Shown in pieces: positions 31,605 through 41,536 of a stretch of DNA of 64,000 nt (the first letter of the stretch is position 1; the number at the start of each line of letters is the position of its first letter). Position numbers and translations under genes: made by a program. Below the pieces are notes generated by a model, which was not told the DNA's origin, made no database searches, and saw only the letters and a list, made by a program, of their open reading frames with translations. The stretch spans positions 1,488,001-1,552,000 of the forward strand of contig NZ_LS483369.1 of the NCBI RefSeq assembly GCF_900475315.1, in the 5' to 3' direction. Source of the DNA: Neisseria cinerea. Lineage in GTDB: Bacteria > Pseudomonadota > Gammaproteobacteria > Burkholderiales > Neisseriaceae.

Positions 31605-31630
31605 ACCCCGATACGGCAAACTCCGGCAAC

Positions 31631-31663
31631 AAAAAACGGACGGCAAATATGCCGTCCGTTTTT
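31631..31663 (+). terminator. Terminator of the RNase II gene
   Basis: AAAAACGGACGGC-AAATAT-GCCGTCCGTTTTT, 13-bp arms with a T-run. Confidence 0.85.
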
Positions 31664-31901
31664 ACTTTTATCCCCGATTTATGGGGCAAGTTTTCCGACT
31701 GCATCCTGTCAAAAAATTCCATTACTTTCAAATGCTTGAAAGTTAAAAAGGTTAAATTTTTTCTTAGCAATCAAAACCATTGTTTGACGGAACATTAACT
31801 TAAAGAGCAACCGGAAAACTTGTACGCGGATTACATGGCGTTTGTCTATATTTCTCAATATGTTCTGCCGCTTCGTCCGCCTGTCTGCCGCCGCAGTTTG
31901 A
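31664..31901. other. Intergenic region with an AT-rich palindrome
   Basis: No gene. ACTTTCAA-ATGC-TTGAAAGT (31724-31743) has perfect eight-bp arms, followed by an A/T-rich tract to 31770. It lies between two convergent terminators, so neither neighbour needs a promoter here. A small RNA or the remains of an element are possible; nothing more can be read. Confidence 0.45.
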
Positions 31902-31944
31902 AAAAGCCGTGCCGCCCAAAGGTTGTCGGGACGGCACGGCTTTT
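31902..31944 (-). terminator. Terminator of the lptD / isomerase unit
   Basis: AAAAGCCGTGCCG and CGGCACGGCTTTT, 13-bp perfect arms; T-run on the minus strand, 14 bp after the isomerase stop. Confidence 0.85.
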
Positions 31945-31958
31945 CAGTCACGACCGTT

Positions 31959-32954
31959 TCAGCGGATGTCCACGTAGGCACCGGAATGCAGGTCGCGCAA
32001 CAGGTCGGCGGTCGCACGCTCCGCCTTCTGTTGGAAAATATACTGGCGCACGGCGTTGCGGACGCGTTCCTGAGGCGTGCCGGCCTCGCGTACTTCGTTC
32101 AGCTTGATGATGTGCCAGCCGAACTGGGTGCGTACGGGCGCGCTGACTTGGCCGGGTTTGAGACTGCGGACGGTTTCTTCAAAGGCGGGAACCATTACGC
32201 CGTCGGCAAACCAGCCTAAGTCGCCGCCGTTGCCCGCGCTCGCGTCTTGCGAATATTGGCGCGCCAGGCTGGAAAAGTCTGCACCGCTGCGTGCCTCTCC
32301 GTAGATTTTGCGGATGGTGCTTTCTGCGCCGACGGCGGCGTTCTCGCTGTCGGCCTTAATCAGGATGTGTTGGGCGCGGTATTGGCGCATCGGCTCGCCT
32401 TCGGGCAGGGTAACGCCCTGTTTCTGCGCCTGTTCGATAAAGCGGTCGACCTCTGCCTCGCTTACCCGGCTGTTCTGCATCACTGCCTGCTGGCGGACTT
32501 TTTCGGCAATAATGCTGTCGGCAAGTTCGCGGCGTTGTTCGGCAGACAGGTTTTTAAGCGAGGGGTTTTGCGCGGCGACGGCGGCAATTTCTGCCTCACT
32601 TGCCTGAATATTGCGGCGTTTGCCCGCCTGTACGATCAGGGATTGGTTGACCAGCTGCATCAGTACTTGTTCGGTCAATGCCGTATCGCTGATTTGTACG
32701 CCTTTGGGCAGGTTTGCCTTGGTATCGGCAACAGCCTGTGCCAGCCTGCGGCGTGTGATGACTTCGTTGTCGGCAACGGCGGCGATGCCGTCTGAAAAGT
32801 GTATGCCGCCTTCCTGTTGCGCGGTTTCTTGGCGTGCCGTCTCCGCCGGCTTGGCGGCTTTGGCGGCAGATGCAGGTTTTGCCGCACGGGGTGCCGCTTG
32901 GCTGTAGGAGGCGCTCAGCAGTGCGGCGGCTATCATCAGGGTTTTTATCTTCAT
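31959..32954 (-). CDS. Periplasmic peptidyl-prolyl isomerase, SurA/parvulin type
   Basis: 331 aa from the ATG at 32954, preceded by AAGGAAATATCG. Signal peptide MKIKTLMIAAALLSASYSQA, an Ala/Lys-rich linker, a SurA N-terminal chaperone domain (VADNEVITRRRL, MQLVNQSLIVQ) and one parvulin domain (YRAQHILIK, DLGWFADGVMVPAFEE, TQFGWHIIKL). E. coli SurA has two parvulin domains; this has one. It assists outer membrane protein folding. It lies directly behind lptD, the same arrangement as in E. coli, and probably helps LptD biogenesis. Confidence 0.85.
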   Translation of the reverse strand: MKIKTLMIAAALLSASYSQAAPRAAKPASAAKAAKPAETARQETAQQEGGIHFSDGIAAVADNEVITRRRLAQAVADTKANLPKGVQISDTALTEQVLMQLVNQSLIVQAGKRRNIQASEAEIAAVAAQNPSLKNLSAEQRRELADSIIAEKVRQQAVMQNSRVSEAEVDRFIEQAQKQGVTLPEGEPMRQYRAQHILIKADSENAAVGAESTIRKIYGEARSGADFSSLARQYSQDASAGNGGDLGWFADGVMVPAFEETVRSLKPGQVSAPVRTQFGWHIIKLNEVREAGTPQERVRNAVRQYIFQQKAERATADLLRDLHSGAYVDIR

Positions 32955-33055
32955 CGATATTTCCTTATCGGTTGGATTCCGCACTTGGGTTCGGCGGAAT
33001 CGGGGTTGTTCGTCGGACGGCAGGTTCGTTGGAACAGGACGGAGATTCGGTCTGT

Positions 33056-35464
33056 TTACGGCTGCGTTTTGCGCCTGCCTGAAAGGTCCAGATTCGGGAT
33101 ATAGCCGGGTACGGCAATGTCCATCGTGCCTTTGGGAACCCTGCCGATATTGCTCAAGTCTTTTAATTGCAGGGTAAGGAAGACGGCGTTTTTGTAGGTG
33201 TTCTCTCCGGTAACGTAACGTTGCGCATACATGCCGGCGCTCCAGCAGCCGCAACTGCTCCGATATTCGGCACCCGCCAGCATTTCTATCGGTTTTTTGG
33301 CTTCAAAACCGTAGTTGTAGCGGGCGACGGCCGACAGGTTACGCGTCAGCGGCCATTGTGCGGACAGGTCGAGCTGGCTGAGTTTGTCGTAAAAATAGGA
33401 GCCGTCGGCCTGCAGGTAGATTTTTTCATTGCGCCCGTATTTGTAACGGGCGTTCAATACTTTGCCAGGCTCGGGCAGGTAGCTGATACCGACGGTGTAA
33501 TTTTCGGCGCGTTTGTCGTTTTGGTTGTAATGGATGCTGCTGTCGAGGGTAAAACGGCCGCCTATGCCGCTGGATGCGAATGCCACCCAGTCGGAACGGT
33601 TGCGCGGATTCCTGCTGATGCTGCCGTCAAGCATGACTGCGTCGTTCTTGAAATAGAACTTCTGACCGATGCCGGCGCGGAACCGTTCTTCTCCGGTCGC
33701 GTTGTCGAGAATACGGCTCTGCACGGCGGCGGAAAGGCTGTTTGCGGCGTTAATCCTGTCGTTGCCGTAATAGAGGTTTTCACGGAACAGCTGACCGTAG
33801 CCGAAACTGTTCTCGGATGAGTCGAAATTGGGCAGGTCGTTTTGTGATTTGGCCGGGATATAGTTGTAGAACAGGCGCGGTTCGAGGGTTTGCAGGACTT
33901 CTCCGCCGAACAGCCGCGTATTCCGCTCGAAGGTTGCGCCGCTGTCGATATTGACAATGGGCAGCACGCGGCTGACGCGGCGCGGCTCTTTGCCGTCGAA
34001 GCGGTTAAGGCTGTAATAGGTGGCGTGCAGCCCGAGCTTGGGCCGGATATAACCCCAGCTGCTGCCGAACTCCCATTTGACGCCGGGATACACGACCAGG
34101 CGGCTGCCGTCTTGGCGGCTGTTGTGGCTGAATCGTGTGAATTGTGCGGATACGCCGACTTGCGCTCTGCCTGTATTTTTACGCCACTCGGCCGAAAGGC
34201 GCGGCATGAGGGCATACGGTTCGTCTTTATAGCCGTTTTGGTTGGCCAGCGTCTGGAATTTTTGTGCCGACAATCCGACGTTCAAAATGCCGCCAGCCGC
34301 CTTGCCGCTGTAATCCAGCCATACCCGCCGGTTGAGGTTGATGTTGCTGGCTATTTCTTCGCTGCCGTAAAAGTCGCGGTAGTAGCCGCTGTCGGAAACC
34401 CCGTTGAAATCTACGCCGGCTTGGGTTGTTTCGGAAATCTTATGCTTATGCTGCCATTTCGCCTGATAACGGTTGCTCATACCGCTTTTTTTGTCGTGCG
34501 GCATCCAGGTCAGGTCGGACTGTCCGCTGTAATCCGGCCGCAGGTAACGGAACTGCCCGTCGAATACCGCGCCCCGCGCGCCGATTATACCGGCGGACAG
34601 GGTGGCATCGAAATTGGGGGCAAGGTTGAAATAATAGGGGACGGAAAGGGAAATGCCGTCTGAACCGGTGGACAGGGAGGGAACGAGCAGGCCGCTTTTG
34701 CGGTTGCCGTTCAGCGGGAAGTCCGCCCAAGGCGTATAGAAAAGGGGAACGCCTCCGAATACGAACGAGGCATGCTTGGCAACGCCCACACCCTGTTCCT
34801 GATCGGCTTCGACGGAAGCGGCCTTGATATACCAGCCGGCATCGCCTGTGGAACAGGTGTTGAATTGGGTTTCCGTCAGTTTGTAATGCCCCTCGCCCGC
34901 CATTTCGGCCGTGCGGCTGACGCTTTGCAGCCGCCGCCCGTCGCGCTCCTCTTCCATGCGGACATTGTGCGCCTCACCGGTCTGGCGGGCGAGGTTATAG
35001 GTCAGCGTTTCACCCTGAATCAACGTACCGTCCTGCTTGAGGGCGAAACGGTCTCCCGCGGTAACGGTTTCGCCGACCTGGTCGTAATCCGCCCAGTCGG
35101 CATTGAGGGTTGCCCGGTTGCGTTCGACAACGACGCCGCCCTCCGCGCGTACCTTGACCTGCGACTGCCCTTCCACCTTGTCGGCGACAATTCGCGTGTG
35201 GTTTTCGGGCACAGGCCCTTCGCCGCTTCCTTTAACGGCAGATTCGGTTTTTTCGGGTTTGCCGCTTTCGTTACTGCAAAACAGGCAGGTTGAACCGAGG
35301 CTCAGGCCGGCAGGCTGCATGGGTTCGGACACGCTCCGAACGCTTCCTCCGGCGGTCGGATTGTCTGTTTCCTCCGCCGCAACGGCATCGGCGGCGGCGC
35401 AATGCGTGCCGAAGCAGAAGCCCAATGCCAGCACCAGTGGTTTGAGTGAAAATAAACGAGCCAA
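33056..35464 (-). CDS. lptD: LPS-assembly protein LptD (outer membrane)
   Basis: 802 aa. Signal peptide (LVLALGFCFGTHCAAA), an N-terminal beta-jellyroll (RIVADKVEGQSQVKVRAEGG, ADWADYDQVGETVTAGDRF) and a C-terminal beta-barrel (from about residue 270). With LptE it inserts lipooligosaccharide into the outer leaflet. Cysteines at 60, 63 (CLFC), one near 205 (FNTCSTG), and 738, 740 (SCGCW) could form the inter-domain disulfides known in E. coli, though with different spacing. Upstream of the SurA-like gene by 101 bp, divergent from amgK. Confidence 0.95.
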   Translation of the reverse strand: MARLFSLKPLVLALGFCFGTHCAAADAVAAEETDNPTAGGSVRSVSEPMQPAGLSLGSTCLFCSNESGKPEKTESAVKGSGEGPVPENHTRIVADKVEGQSQVKVRAEGGVVVERNRATLNADWADYDQVGETVTAGDRFALKQDGTLIQGETLTYNLARQTGEAHNVRMEEERDGRRLQSVSRTAEMAGEGHYKLTETQFNTCSTGDAGWYIKAASVEADQEQGVGVAKHASFVFGGVPLFYTPWADFPLNGNRKSGLLVPSLSTGSDGISLSVPYYFNLAPNFDATLSAGIIGARGAVFDGQFRYLRPDYSGQSDLTWMPHDKKSGMSNRYQAKWQHKHKISETTQAGVDFNGVSDSGYYRDFYGSEEIASNINLNRRVWLDYSGKAAGGILNVGLSAQKFQTLANQNGYKDEPYALMPRLSAEWRKNTGRAQVGVSAQFTRFSHNSRQDGSRLVVYPGVKWEFGSSWGYIRPKLGLHATYYSLNRFDGKEPRRVSRVLPIVNIDSGATFERNTRLFGGEVLQTLEPRLFYNYIPAKSQNDLPNFDSSENSFGYGQLFRENLYYGNDRINAANSLSAAVQSRILDNATGEERFRAGIGQKFYFKNDAVMLDGSISRNPRNRSDWVAFASSGIGGRFTLDSSIHYNQNDKRAENYTVGISYLPEPGKVLNARYKYGRNEKIYLQADGSYFYDKLSQLDLSAQWPLTRNLSAVARYNYGFEAKKPIEMLAGAEYRSSCGCWSAGMYAQRYVTGENTYKNAVFLTLQLKDLSNIGRVPKGTMDIAVPGYIPNLDLSGRRKTQP

Positions 35465-35533
35465 AATTGCCCCTCAAGTCGGTTTGCCAGTTAGAATAGC
35501 GTTTATTGTAACCTGAAATGCTTTAGTACTGTT

Positions 35534-36538
35534 ATGCAACGACAAATCGAACTGAAAAATTGGCTTCAGACCGTCTATCCCGACCGCAGTTTCGAACTGG
35601 CCTTTGCGGCGGCGGATGCTGATTTCCGCCGCTATTTCCGTGCAACATTTTCAGACGGCAGCAGCAGCGTCTGCATGGATGCGCCGCCCGACAAGATGAG
35701 TGTCGCACCTTATTTGAAAGTGCAGAAACTGTTTAACATGGTCAATGTGCCGCAGATATTGCACGCGGACACGGATTTGGGGTTTGTGGTATTGAACGAC
35801 TTGGGCAATACGACGTTTTTAACCGCGATGCTTCAGGAACAGGGCGAAACGGCGCACAAAGCGCTGCTGCTGGAGGCCATCGGCGAGCTGGTCGAATTGC
35901 AGAAGGCAAGCCGTGAAGGGGTCTTGCCCGAATATGACCGTGAAACGATGCTGCGCGAAATCAACCTGTTCCCGGAATGGTTTGTCGCAAAAGAATTGGG
36001 GCGCGAATTAACATTCAAACAACGCCAACTTTGGCAGCAGACCGTCGATACGCTGCTGCCGCCCCTGTTGGCGCAGCCCAAAGTCTATGTGCACCGCGAC
36101 TTTATCGTCCGCAACCTGATGCTGACGCGCGGCAGGCCGGGCGTTTTAGACTTCCAAGACGCGCTTTACGGCCCGATTTCCTACGATTTGGTGTCGCTGT
36201 TGCGCGATGCCTTTATCGAATGGGAAGAAGAATTTGTCTTGGACTTGGTTATCCGCTACTGGGAAAAGGCGCGGGCTGCCGACTTGCCCGTCCCCGAAGC
36301 GTTTGACGAGTTTTACCGCTGGTTCGAATGGATGGGCGTGCAGCGGCACTTGAAGGTTGCAGGCATCTTCGCACGCCTGTACTACCGCGACGGCAAAGAC
36401 AAATACCGTCCGGAAATCCCGCGTTTCTTAAACTATCTGCGCCGCGTATCACGCCGTTACGCCGAACTCGCCCCGCTCTACGCGCTCTTGGTCGAACTGG
36501 TCGGCGATGAAGAACTGGAAACGGGCTTTACGTTTTAG
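35534..36538 (+). CDS. amgK: N-acetylmuramate/N-acetylglucosamine kinase AmgK
   Basis: 334 aa, aminoglycoside phosphotransferase fold. Catalytic loop VHRDFIVRNLM and metal motif GVLDFQDALYGPISYDLVSLL are visible. AmgK phosphorylates MurNAc and GlcNAc at C1 in the anabolic cell-wall recycling route found in Pseudomonas and Neisseria, and lies beside lptD in both. The partner murU is not in the window immediately downstream. A DUS lies early in the coding sequence (TTTTCAGACGGCAGC, about 35648). Confidence 0.85.
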   Translation: MQRQIELKNWLQTVYPDRSFELAFAAADADFRRYFRATFSDGSSSVCMDAPPDKMSVAPYLKVQKLFNMVNVPQILHADTDLGFVVLNDLGNTTFLTAMLQEQGETAHKALLLEAIGELVELQKASREGVLPEYDRETMLREINLFPEWFVAKELGRELTFKQRQLWQQTVDTLLPPLLAQPKVYVHRDFIVRNLMLTRGRPGVLDFQDALYGPISYDLVSLLRDAFIEWEEEFVLDLVIRYWEKARAADLPVPEAFDEFYRWFEWMGVQRHLKVAGIFARLYYRDGKDKYRPEIPRFLNYLRRVSRRYAELAPLYALLVELVGDEELETGFTF

Positions 36539-36548
36539 ACCCAATCAA

Positions 36549-36585
36549 AATGCCGTCTGAAAACCAAGTTTCAGACGGCATTTTT
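36549..36585. terminator. Bidirectional DUS terminator
   Basis: AATGCCGTCTGAAA and its inverse with T-run between the convergent amgK and dsbA. Confidence 0.85.
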
Positions 36586-36594
36586 CAAACGGGC

Positions 36595-37293
36595 TTACTG
36601 CGCGGCTTTTTGTTCTTCGCGTACTTTGTCCGCCAAAAGGTCGATGGTGTTCATACCGGACTCCCAGTCGGCAAATTCGACTTTATATTTGCCGCCGACG
36701 ATAACCGTGGGCGTACCGTCGATTTGGAAGGTTTCGGTCAGCTCCTGCATTTTGTCGGCGCGCGCCTGGCTTTCGGGAGATTCGTAGGCGGCAAGGACTT
36801 TTTTGCCGTCAAAGGCGGTTTGTTCGCCCAGCCATTTTTTGAGGACTTCCGGCTCTTGCAGCTTAATTTTCTGATTAACCATCGCATCGAAAATATGGCT
36901 GTTCGCCACATCTTTGCTTTCGGCGGCAGCCATATCGACGGCGGCGGCAAGGCGGGCGAGCGGCAGCATCTCTTTTTGCCAGACGACATGCTCGGTACGC
37001 AGGTACATATCGTCTTTAAAAGACTTGGCGTGTTTGCTCAAAACAGGCTCGAGGTGGGCGCAGTGCGGGCAGAAATAGCCGAAAAACTCAAGGACTTCAA
37101 CCTTGCCTGCCTGCTGTTGGGGAATCGGGTTGGAAAGGACGGTATAGTTTTGCCCTTCGACCAGCCCTGCCGGGGCGGCGGCTGCCGAAGCGGCAGGCGC
37201 GCTGTCGGCGGGGACGCTGGTTTGGACTTTACTGTCGCACGCGGCAAGGGCGAACAGGGCGGCAACGCCGAGGGCAAGGTGTCTGGATTTCAT
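36595..37293 (-). CDS. dsbA: Thiol:disulfide interchange lipoprotein DsbA
   Basis: 232 aa. Lipoprotein signal with lipobox LAAC (Cys19), an Ala/Pro linker, then a thioredoxin fold with CPHC (FFGYFCPHCAHLEPV) and cis-Pro GTPTVIVGG. It introduces disulfides into periplasmic proteins, including pilins. Neisseria have membrane-anchored DsbA paralogues; this is one of them. Divergent from murJ, with a large DUS palindrome between. Confidence 0.93.
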   Translation of the reverse strand: MKSRHLALGVAALFALAACDSKVQTSVPADSAPAASAAAAPAGLVEGQNYTVLSNPIPQQQAGKVEVLEFFGYFCPHCAHLEPVLSKHAKSFKDDMYLRTEHVVWQKEMLPLARLAAAVDMAAAESKDVANSHIFDAMVNQKIKLQEPEVLKKWLGEQTAFDGKKVLAAYESPESQARADKMQELTETFQIDGTPTVIVGGKYKVEFADWESGMNTIDLLADKVREEQKAAQ

Positions 37294-37396
37294 ACGGTTC
37301 TCCGTGATGTTGGAAATAAATCGGATATTGGTATTTTATTGTATTTTCGCGTGTTGATACAGTTTGCCTCTGGAAAAGGAAGCTTTCGTATCGGGA

Positions 37397-37440
37397 AACC
37401 GGTTCAGACGGCATGAAACCCTATGCCGTCTGAACCGGTT
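37397..37440. repeat. 18-bp perfect DUS palindrome between divergent genes
   Basis: AACCGGTTCAGACGGCAT (37397-37414) and its exact reverse complement (37423-37440) with an eight-base loop. The DUS copies face opposite to the usual terminator order. dsbA and murJ both start away from it, so it cannot terminate either; no T-run follows. Confidence 0.85.
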
Positions 37441-37496
37441 TCTGTCGTACAATACGCGCCGTTGCCCCAAACGGGTACGACTGTTGAGGAACAATA

Positions 37497-39035
37497 ATGA
37501 ATATGCTGGGAGCTTTGGCAAAAGTCGGCAGCCTGACGATGGTGTCGCGCGTTTTGGGATTTGTGCGCGATACGGTCATTGCGCGCGCATTCGGCGCAGG
37601 CATGGCGACGGATGCGTTTTTTGTCGCGTTCAAACTGCCCAACCTGCTTCGCCGCGTGTTTGCGGAAGGGGCGTTTGCCCAAGCGTTTGTGCCGATTTTG
37701 GCGGAATATAAGGAAACGCGTTCTAAAGAGGCGACGGAAGCTTTTATCCGCCATGTGGCGGGGATGCTGTCGTTTGTACTGGTCATCGTTACCGCGCTGG
37801 GCATACTTGCCGCGCCTTGGGTGATTTATGTTTCCGCACCCGGTTTTGCCAAAGATGCCGACAAATTTCAGCTCTCCATCGATTTGCTGCGGATTACGTT
37901 TCCTTATATCTTATTAATTTCACTTTCCTCTTTTGTCGGCTCGGTACTCAATTCCTATCATAAATTCAGCATTCCGGCGTTTACGCCCACGTTCCTGAAC
38001 GTGTCGTTTATCGTATTCGCGCTGTTTTTCGTGCCGTATTTCGATCCTCCCGTTACCGCGCTGGCTTGGGCGGTCTTTGTCGGCGGTATTTTGCAGCTCG
38101 GCTTTCAGCTCCCTTGGTTGGCGAAACTGGGTTTTTTGAAACTGCCCAAACTGAATTTCAAAGATGCGGCGGTCAACCGCGTCATGAAACAGATGGCGCC
38201 TGCGATTTTGGGCGTGAGCGTGGCGCAGATTTCTTTGGTTATCAACACGATTTTCGCGTCTTATCTGCAATCGGGCAGCGTTTCATGGATGTATTACGCC
38301 GACCGCATGATGGAGCTGCCCAGCGGCGTACTGGGGGCGGCACTCGGTACGATTTTGCTGCCGACTTTGTCCAAACACTCGGCAAACCAAGATACGGAAC
38401 AGTTTTCCGCCCTGCTTGACTGGGGTTTGCGCCTGTGCATGCTGCTGACGCTGCCGGCGGCGGTCGGACTGGCGGTGTTGTCGTTCCCGCTGGTGGCAAC
38501 CTTGTTCATGTACCGCGAATTCACGCTGTTTGACGCGCAGATGACACAACATGCGCTGATTGCCTATTCTTTCGGTTTAATCGGTTTGATCATGATTAAA
38601 GTGTTGGCACCCGGCTTCTATGCGCGGCAAAACATCAAAACGCCCGTCAAAATCGCCATCTTTACGCTCATCTGCACGCAGTTGATGAACCTTGCCTTTA
38701 TCGGCCCACTGAAACACGTCGGACTTTCGCTTGCCATCGGTCTGGGCGCGTGTATCAATGCCGGATTGTTGTTCTTCCTGTTGCGCAAACACGGTATTTA
38801 CCGGCCCGGCAAGGGTTGGGCGGCGTTCTTGGCAAAAATGCTGCTCTCGCTCGCCGTGATGGGAGGCGGCCTGTATGCCGCCCAAATCTGGCTGCCGTTC
38901 GACTGGGCACACGCCGGTGGAATGCAAAAGGCCGCCCGGCTCTTCATCCTGATTGTCATCGGAGGTTGCCTGTATTTCGCATCACTGGCGGCACTGGGCT
39001 TCCGTCCGCGCCATTTCAAACGGGTGGAAAGCTGA
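37497..39035 (+). CDS. murJ: Lipid II flippase MurJ (MviN)
   Basis: 512 aa, about 14 transmembrane helices (MATE-like MOP fold). The N-terminus [52 protein letters not shown] and PEFxxx-type [12 protein letters not shown] are typical. It flips lipid II to the periplasmic face for peptidoglycan synthesis; essential in most bacteria. GAGGAACAATA precedes the ATG. Followed after three bases by the PAP2 gene, so cotranscription is likely. Confidence 0.96.
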   Translation: MNMLGALAKVGSLTMVSRVLGFVRDTVIARAFGAGMATDAFFVAFKLPNLLRRVFAEGAFAQAFVPILAEYKETRSKEATEAFIRHVAGMLSFVLVIVTALGILAAPWVIYVSAPGFAKDADKFQLSIDLLRITFPYILLISLSSFVGSVLNSYHKFSIPAFTPTFLNVSFIVFALFFVPYFDPPVTALAWAVFVGGILQLGFQLPWLAKLGFLKLPKLNFKDAAVNRVMKQMAPAILGVSVAQISLVINTIFASYLQSGSVSWMYYADRMMELPSGVLGAALGTILLPTLSKHSANQDTEQFSALLDWGLRLCMLLTLPAAVGLAVLSFPLVATLFMYREFTLFDAQMTQHALIAYSFGLIGLIMIKVLAPGFYARQNIKTPVKIAIFTLICTQLMNLAFIGPLKHVGLSLAIGLGACINAGLLFFLLRKHGIYRPGKGWAAFLAKMLLSLAVMGGGLYAAQIWLPFDWAHAGGMQKAARLFILIVIGGCLYFASLAALGFRPRHFKRVES

Positions 39036-39038
39036 CCG

Positions 39039-39686
39039 ATGCCGATATCCTTTTTCGGAAAACGCTTTTTCCGCGTATCCTTACTGCCTGCCGCCGTACT
39101 GCTGCCGATTTTTGCGCTCATTGCCCGCGCCGTCGCTTCAGACGGCATGCTCCCGTATGAAGAAACGCTGATGAGGCAGGTTCGTGCCGTTACGCCCGAT
39201 ACGTTTTACCCTGTCGCGCTCGTACTGCATTATTTGGGCAAAACCGCCGTCGCCGTACCGCTGGTTACATTCGCCTGCGCGTGCCTCTGCCGCTTGGGGC
39301 GTTGGCGCGAAGCGGTGTTCTGCGCCCTGTCCGCCCTGCTGCCCACGCTGAATATGCTGCTGCTGAAAGCATGGTTTGCGCGTCCGCGCCCGCAGCTCTG
39401 GACGCACCCTGTCGAAGAGGGCAATTTTTCCTTCCCCAGCGGACACAGCACGTTTTCCGCCGCCGTCGCCGTCATGCTGACCGTATGCTTCCGGCACACG
39501 CCCTACCGCCGCGCCGTACTGTCCGCCGGCATCCTGTTTGCCCTGCTGACAGGGTTCTCGCGCATATATTTGGGCGTACATTATCCCTCGGACGTTTGGG
39601 CTGGTTGGACGAACGGGCTGCTGTGCGCGCTGACCGCCTATTGCGTCATCATGCCGTCTGAAAACAGAAAAACCGATACCTTATGA
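39039..39686 (+). CDS. PAP2-family membrane phosphatase
   Basis: 215 aa, six hydrophobic segments. The phosphatase motifs are KAWFARPRP, PSGHSTFS and SRIYLGVHYPSD. Possible roles are undecaprenyl pyrophosphate recycling or lipid phosphate removal; the position behind murJ fits lipid-carrier recycling, but that is inference. The stop overlaps the next start (ATGA). A DUS lies inside the 3' end (ATGCCGTCTGAAAAC, encoding MPSEN). Confidence 0.88.
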   Translation: MPISFFGKRFFRVSLLPAAVLLPIFALIARAVASDGMLPYEETLMRQVRAVTPDTFYPVALVLHYLGKTAVAVPLVTFACACLCRLGRWREAVFCALSALLPTLNMLLLKAWFARPRPQLWTHPVEEGNFSFPSGHSTFSAAVAVMLTVCFRHTPYRRAVLSAGILFALLTGFSRIYLGVHYPSDVWAGWTNGLLCALTAYCVIMPSENRKTDTL

Positions 39687-40639
39687 TTTTAACACTGCCG
39701 GACACACCGTTTTTCCTCCGCAACGGCAATGCCGACACGATTGCCGCCAAATTCCTGCAACGCCCCGCACCCGCATACCGCCGCGAGCTGCTTCCCGACA
39801 GCACGGGTAAAACCAAAGTCCCCTACGACTTTTCAGACGGCATTTCGCCCGATGCGCCGCTGGTCGTGCTGTTTCACGGTTTGGAGGGTGGCAGTGGCAG
39901 CCATTACGCGGTCGAACTGATGCTCGCGGTACGCAGCCGCGGTTGGAACGGCGCAGTCGTCCATTTCCGCAGCTGCGGCGGCGTAGCGAACACCGCCCCG
40001 GTGTTCTACCACTTGGGCGATACCGCCGAAATCGCCTTTACTTTGGACACGCTCACCGCGCGTTACCGTGAAATATACGCCGTCGGCGTATCGCTGGGCG
40101 GCAACGCGCTGGCAAAATATTTGGGCGAACAGGGCGAAAACGCGCTGCCGCAAGCCGCCGCCGTCATCTCCGCCCCCGTCGATGCAGAGGCGGCAGGCAG
40201 CCGCTTCGACAGCGGCATCACGCGGCTGCTCTACACGCGCTACTTCCTCCGCACACTGATACCCAAAGCACGGTCGCTCCAAGGTTTTCAGACGGCATTT
40301 GCCGCAGAGTGCAAAACACTGGGTGAGTTTGACGACCGTTTCACCGCACCGCTGCACGGCTTTGCCGACCGGCACGACTACTACCGCCAAACTTCCTGCA
40401 AACCGCTGCTCAAACACGTTACCAAACCGCTGCTCCTACTCAATGCCGTCAACGACCCCTTCCTGCCGCCCGAAGCGCTGCCGACACCGGACGAAGTGTC
40501 CGAAGCCGTTACCCTGTTCCAGCCGGCACACGGTGGTCATGTCGGCTTTGTCAGCAGCACCGGCGGCAGGCTGCACCTGCAATGGCTGCCGCAGACCGTC
40601 CTGTCCTATTTCGACAGCTTCCGCACAAACAGTCGTTAA
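39683..40639 (+). CDS. YheT-like alpha/beta hydrolase
   Basis: 318 aa. LVVLFHGLEGGSGSHY, the nucleophile elbow GVSLGGNAL and a C-terminal His (PAHGGHVGFV) match the YheT/ABHD1-3 family; NDPFLPPEALP gives the acid. Substrate unknown, probably an ester. Translationally coupled to the PAP2 gene. A DUS interrupts the coding region as DFSDGISPDAP. Confidence 0.88.
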   Translation: MILTLPDTPFFLRNGNADTIAAKFLQRPAPAYRRELLPDSTGKTKVPYDFSDGISPDAPLVVLFHGLEGGSGSHYAVELMLAVRSRGWNGAVVHFRSCGGVANTAPVFYHLGDTAEIAFTLDTLTARYREIYAVGVSLGGNALAKYLGEQGENALPQAAAVISAPVDAEAAGSRFDSGITRLLYTRYFLRTLIPKARSLQGFQTAFAAECKTLGEFDDRFTAPLHGFADRHDYYRQTSCKPLLKHVTKPLLLLNAVNDPFLPPEALPTPDEVSEAVTLFQPAHGGHVGFVSSTGGRLHLQWLPQTVLSYFDSFRTNSR

Positions 40640-40689
40640 CGGTTTGATGCTAATATTCCCCCTTTCCCCAGACGAATACGGAACCCGAC

Positions 40690-41472
40690 ATGACCGACAT
40701 CCTCAATAAAATCCTTGCCACCAAAGCACAGGAAGTTGCTGCCCAAAAAGCCGCCGTCAACGCCGAACACATCCGCGCACTTGCCGCAGAAGCCGCACCC
40801 GTCCGCAGCTTCATCGATTCGATACGCGGCAAACACCGCCTAAACCTGCCCGCCGTCATTGCCGAAATCAAAAAGGCAAGCCCGAGCAAAGGCCTGATCC
40901 GTCCGGACTTCCGACCGGCCGAGATTGCACGCGCATATGAAAACGCCGGAGCGGCGTGTTTGTCCGTACTGACCGACGAACCCTATTTCCAAGGTTCGCC
41001 CGAATACCTCAAACAGGCGCGCGAAGCCGTATCGCTGCCCGTGCTGCGCAAAGACTTCATCATCGACGAATATCAGGTTTATCAGGCGCGCGCATGGGGG
41101 GCGGATGCCGTCCTGCTGATTGCCGCAGCACTGGAACAGGAACAATTGGAACACTTTGAAGCGGTGGCGCACGAATTGGGCATGACCGTCCTGCTCGAGC
41201 TGCACAATGAAACCGAATTGGAAAAATGCCGCAACCTGACCACGCCGTTGTGGGGCGTAAACAACCGCAACCTGAGGACTTTTGAAGTCTCCCTCGACCA
41301 AACCCTGTCGCTGCTGCCCGCGCTGGAAGGCAAAACCGTCGTTACTGAAAGCGGCATTACGGGTAAGGCGGATGTGGAATTTATGCGGACGCGCGGCGTG
41401 CATACCTTCCTGATCGGCGAAACGTTCATGCGTGCCGACGATATTGAGGCGGAAGTGGGCAAACTCTTCTAA
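40690..41472 (+). CDS. trpC: Indole-3-glycerol phosphate synthase
   Basis: 260 aa TIM barrel. Converts CdRP to indole-3-glycerol phosphate in tryptophan synthesis. Motifs: [41 protein letters not shown]-type region, [13 protein letters not shown] and TESGI. Monofunctional; no trpF fusion. Other trp genes are not adjacent, as usual in Neisseria. Confidence 0.97.
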   Translation: MTDILNKILATKAQEVAAQKAAVNAEHIRALAAEAAPVRSFIDSIRGKHRLNLPAVIAEIKKASPSKGLIRPDFRPAEIARAYENAGAACLSVLTDEPYFQGSPEYLKQAREAVSLPVLRKDFIIDEYQVYQARAWGADAVLLIAAALEQEQLEHFEAVAHELGMTVLLELHNETELEKCRNLTTPLWGVNNRNLRTFEVSLDQTLSLLPALEGKTVVTESGITGKADVEFMRTRGVHTFLIGETFMRADDIEAEVGKLF

Positions 41473-41536
41473 ATCCCGATTTCAGACGGCATATTGCCGC
41501 CGACCGATCAACACCCTTACCGAGCACGGAACCATC

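Noticed and set aside
33890-34663. 257-codon frame antisense to lptD
   Set aside because: lptD is a clear full-length gene; the antisense frame shows no domain.
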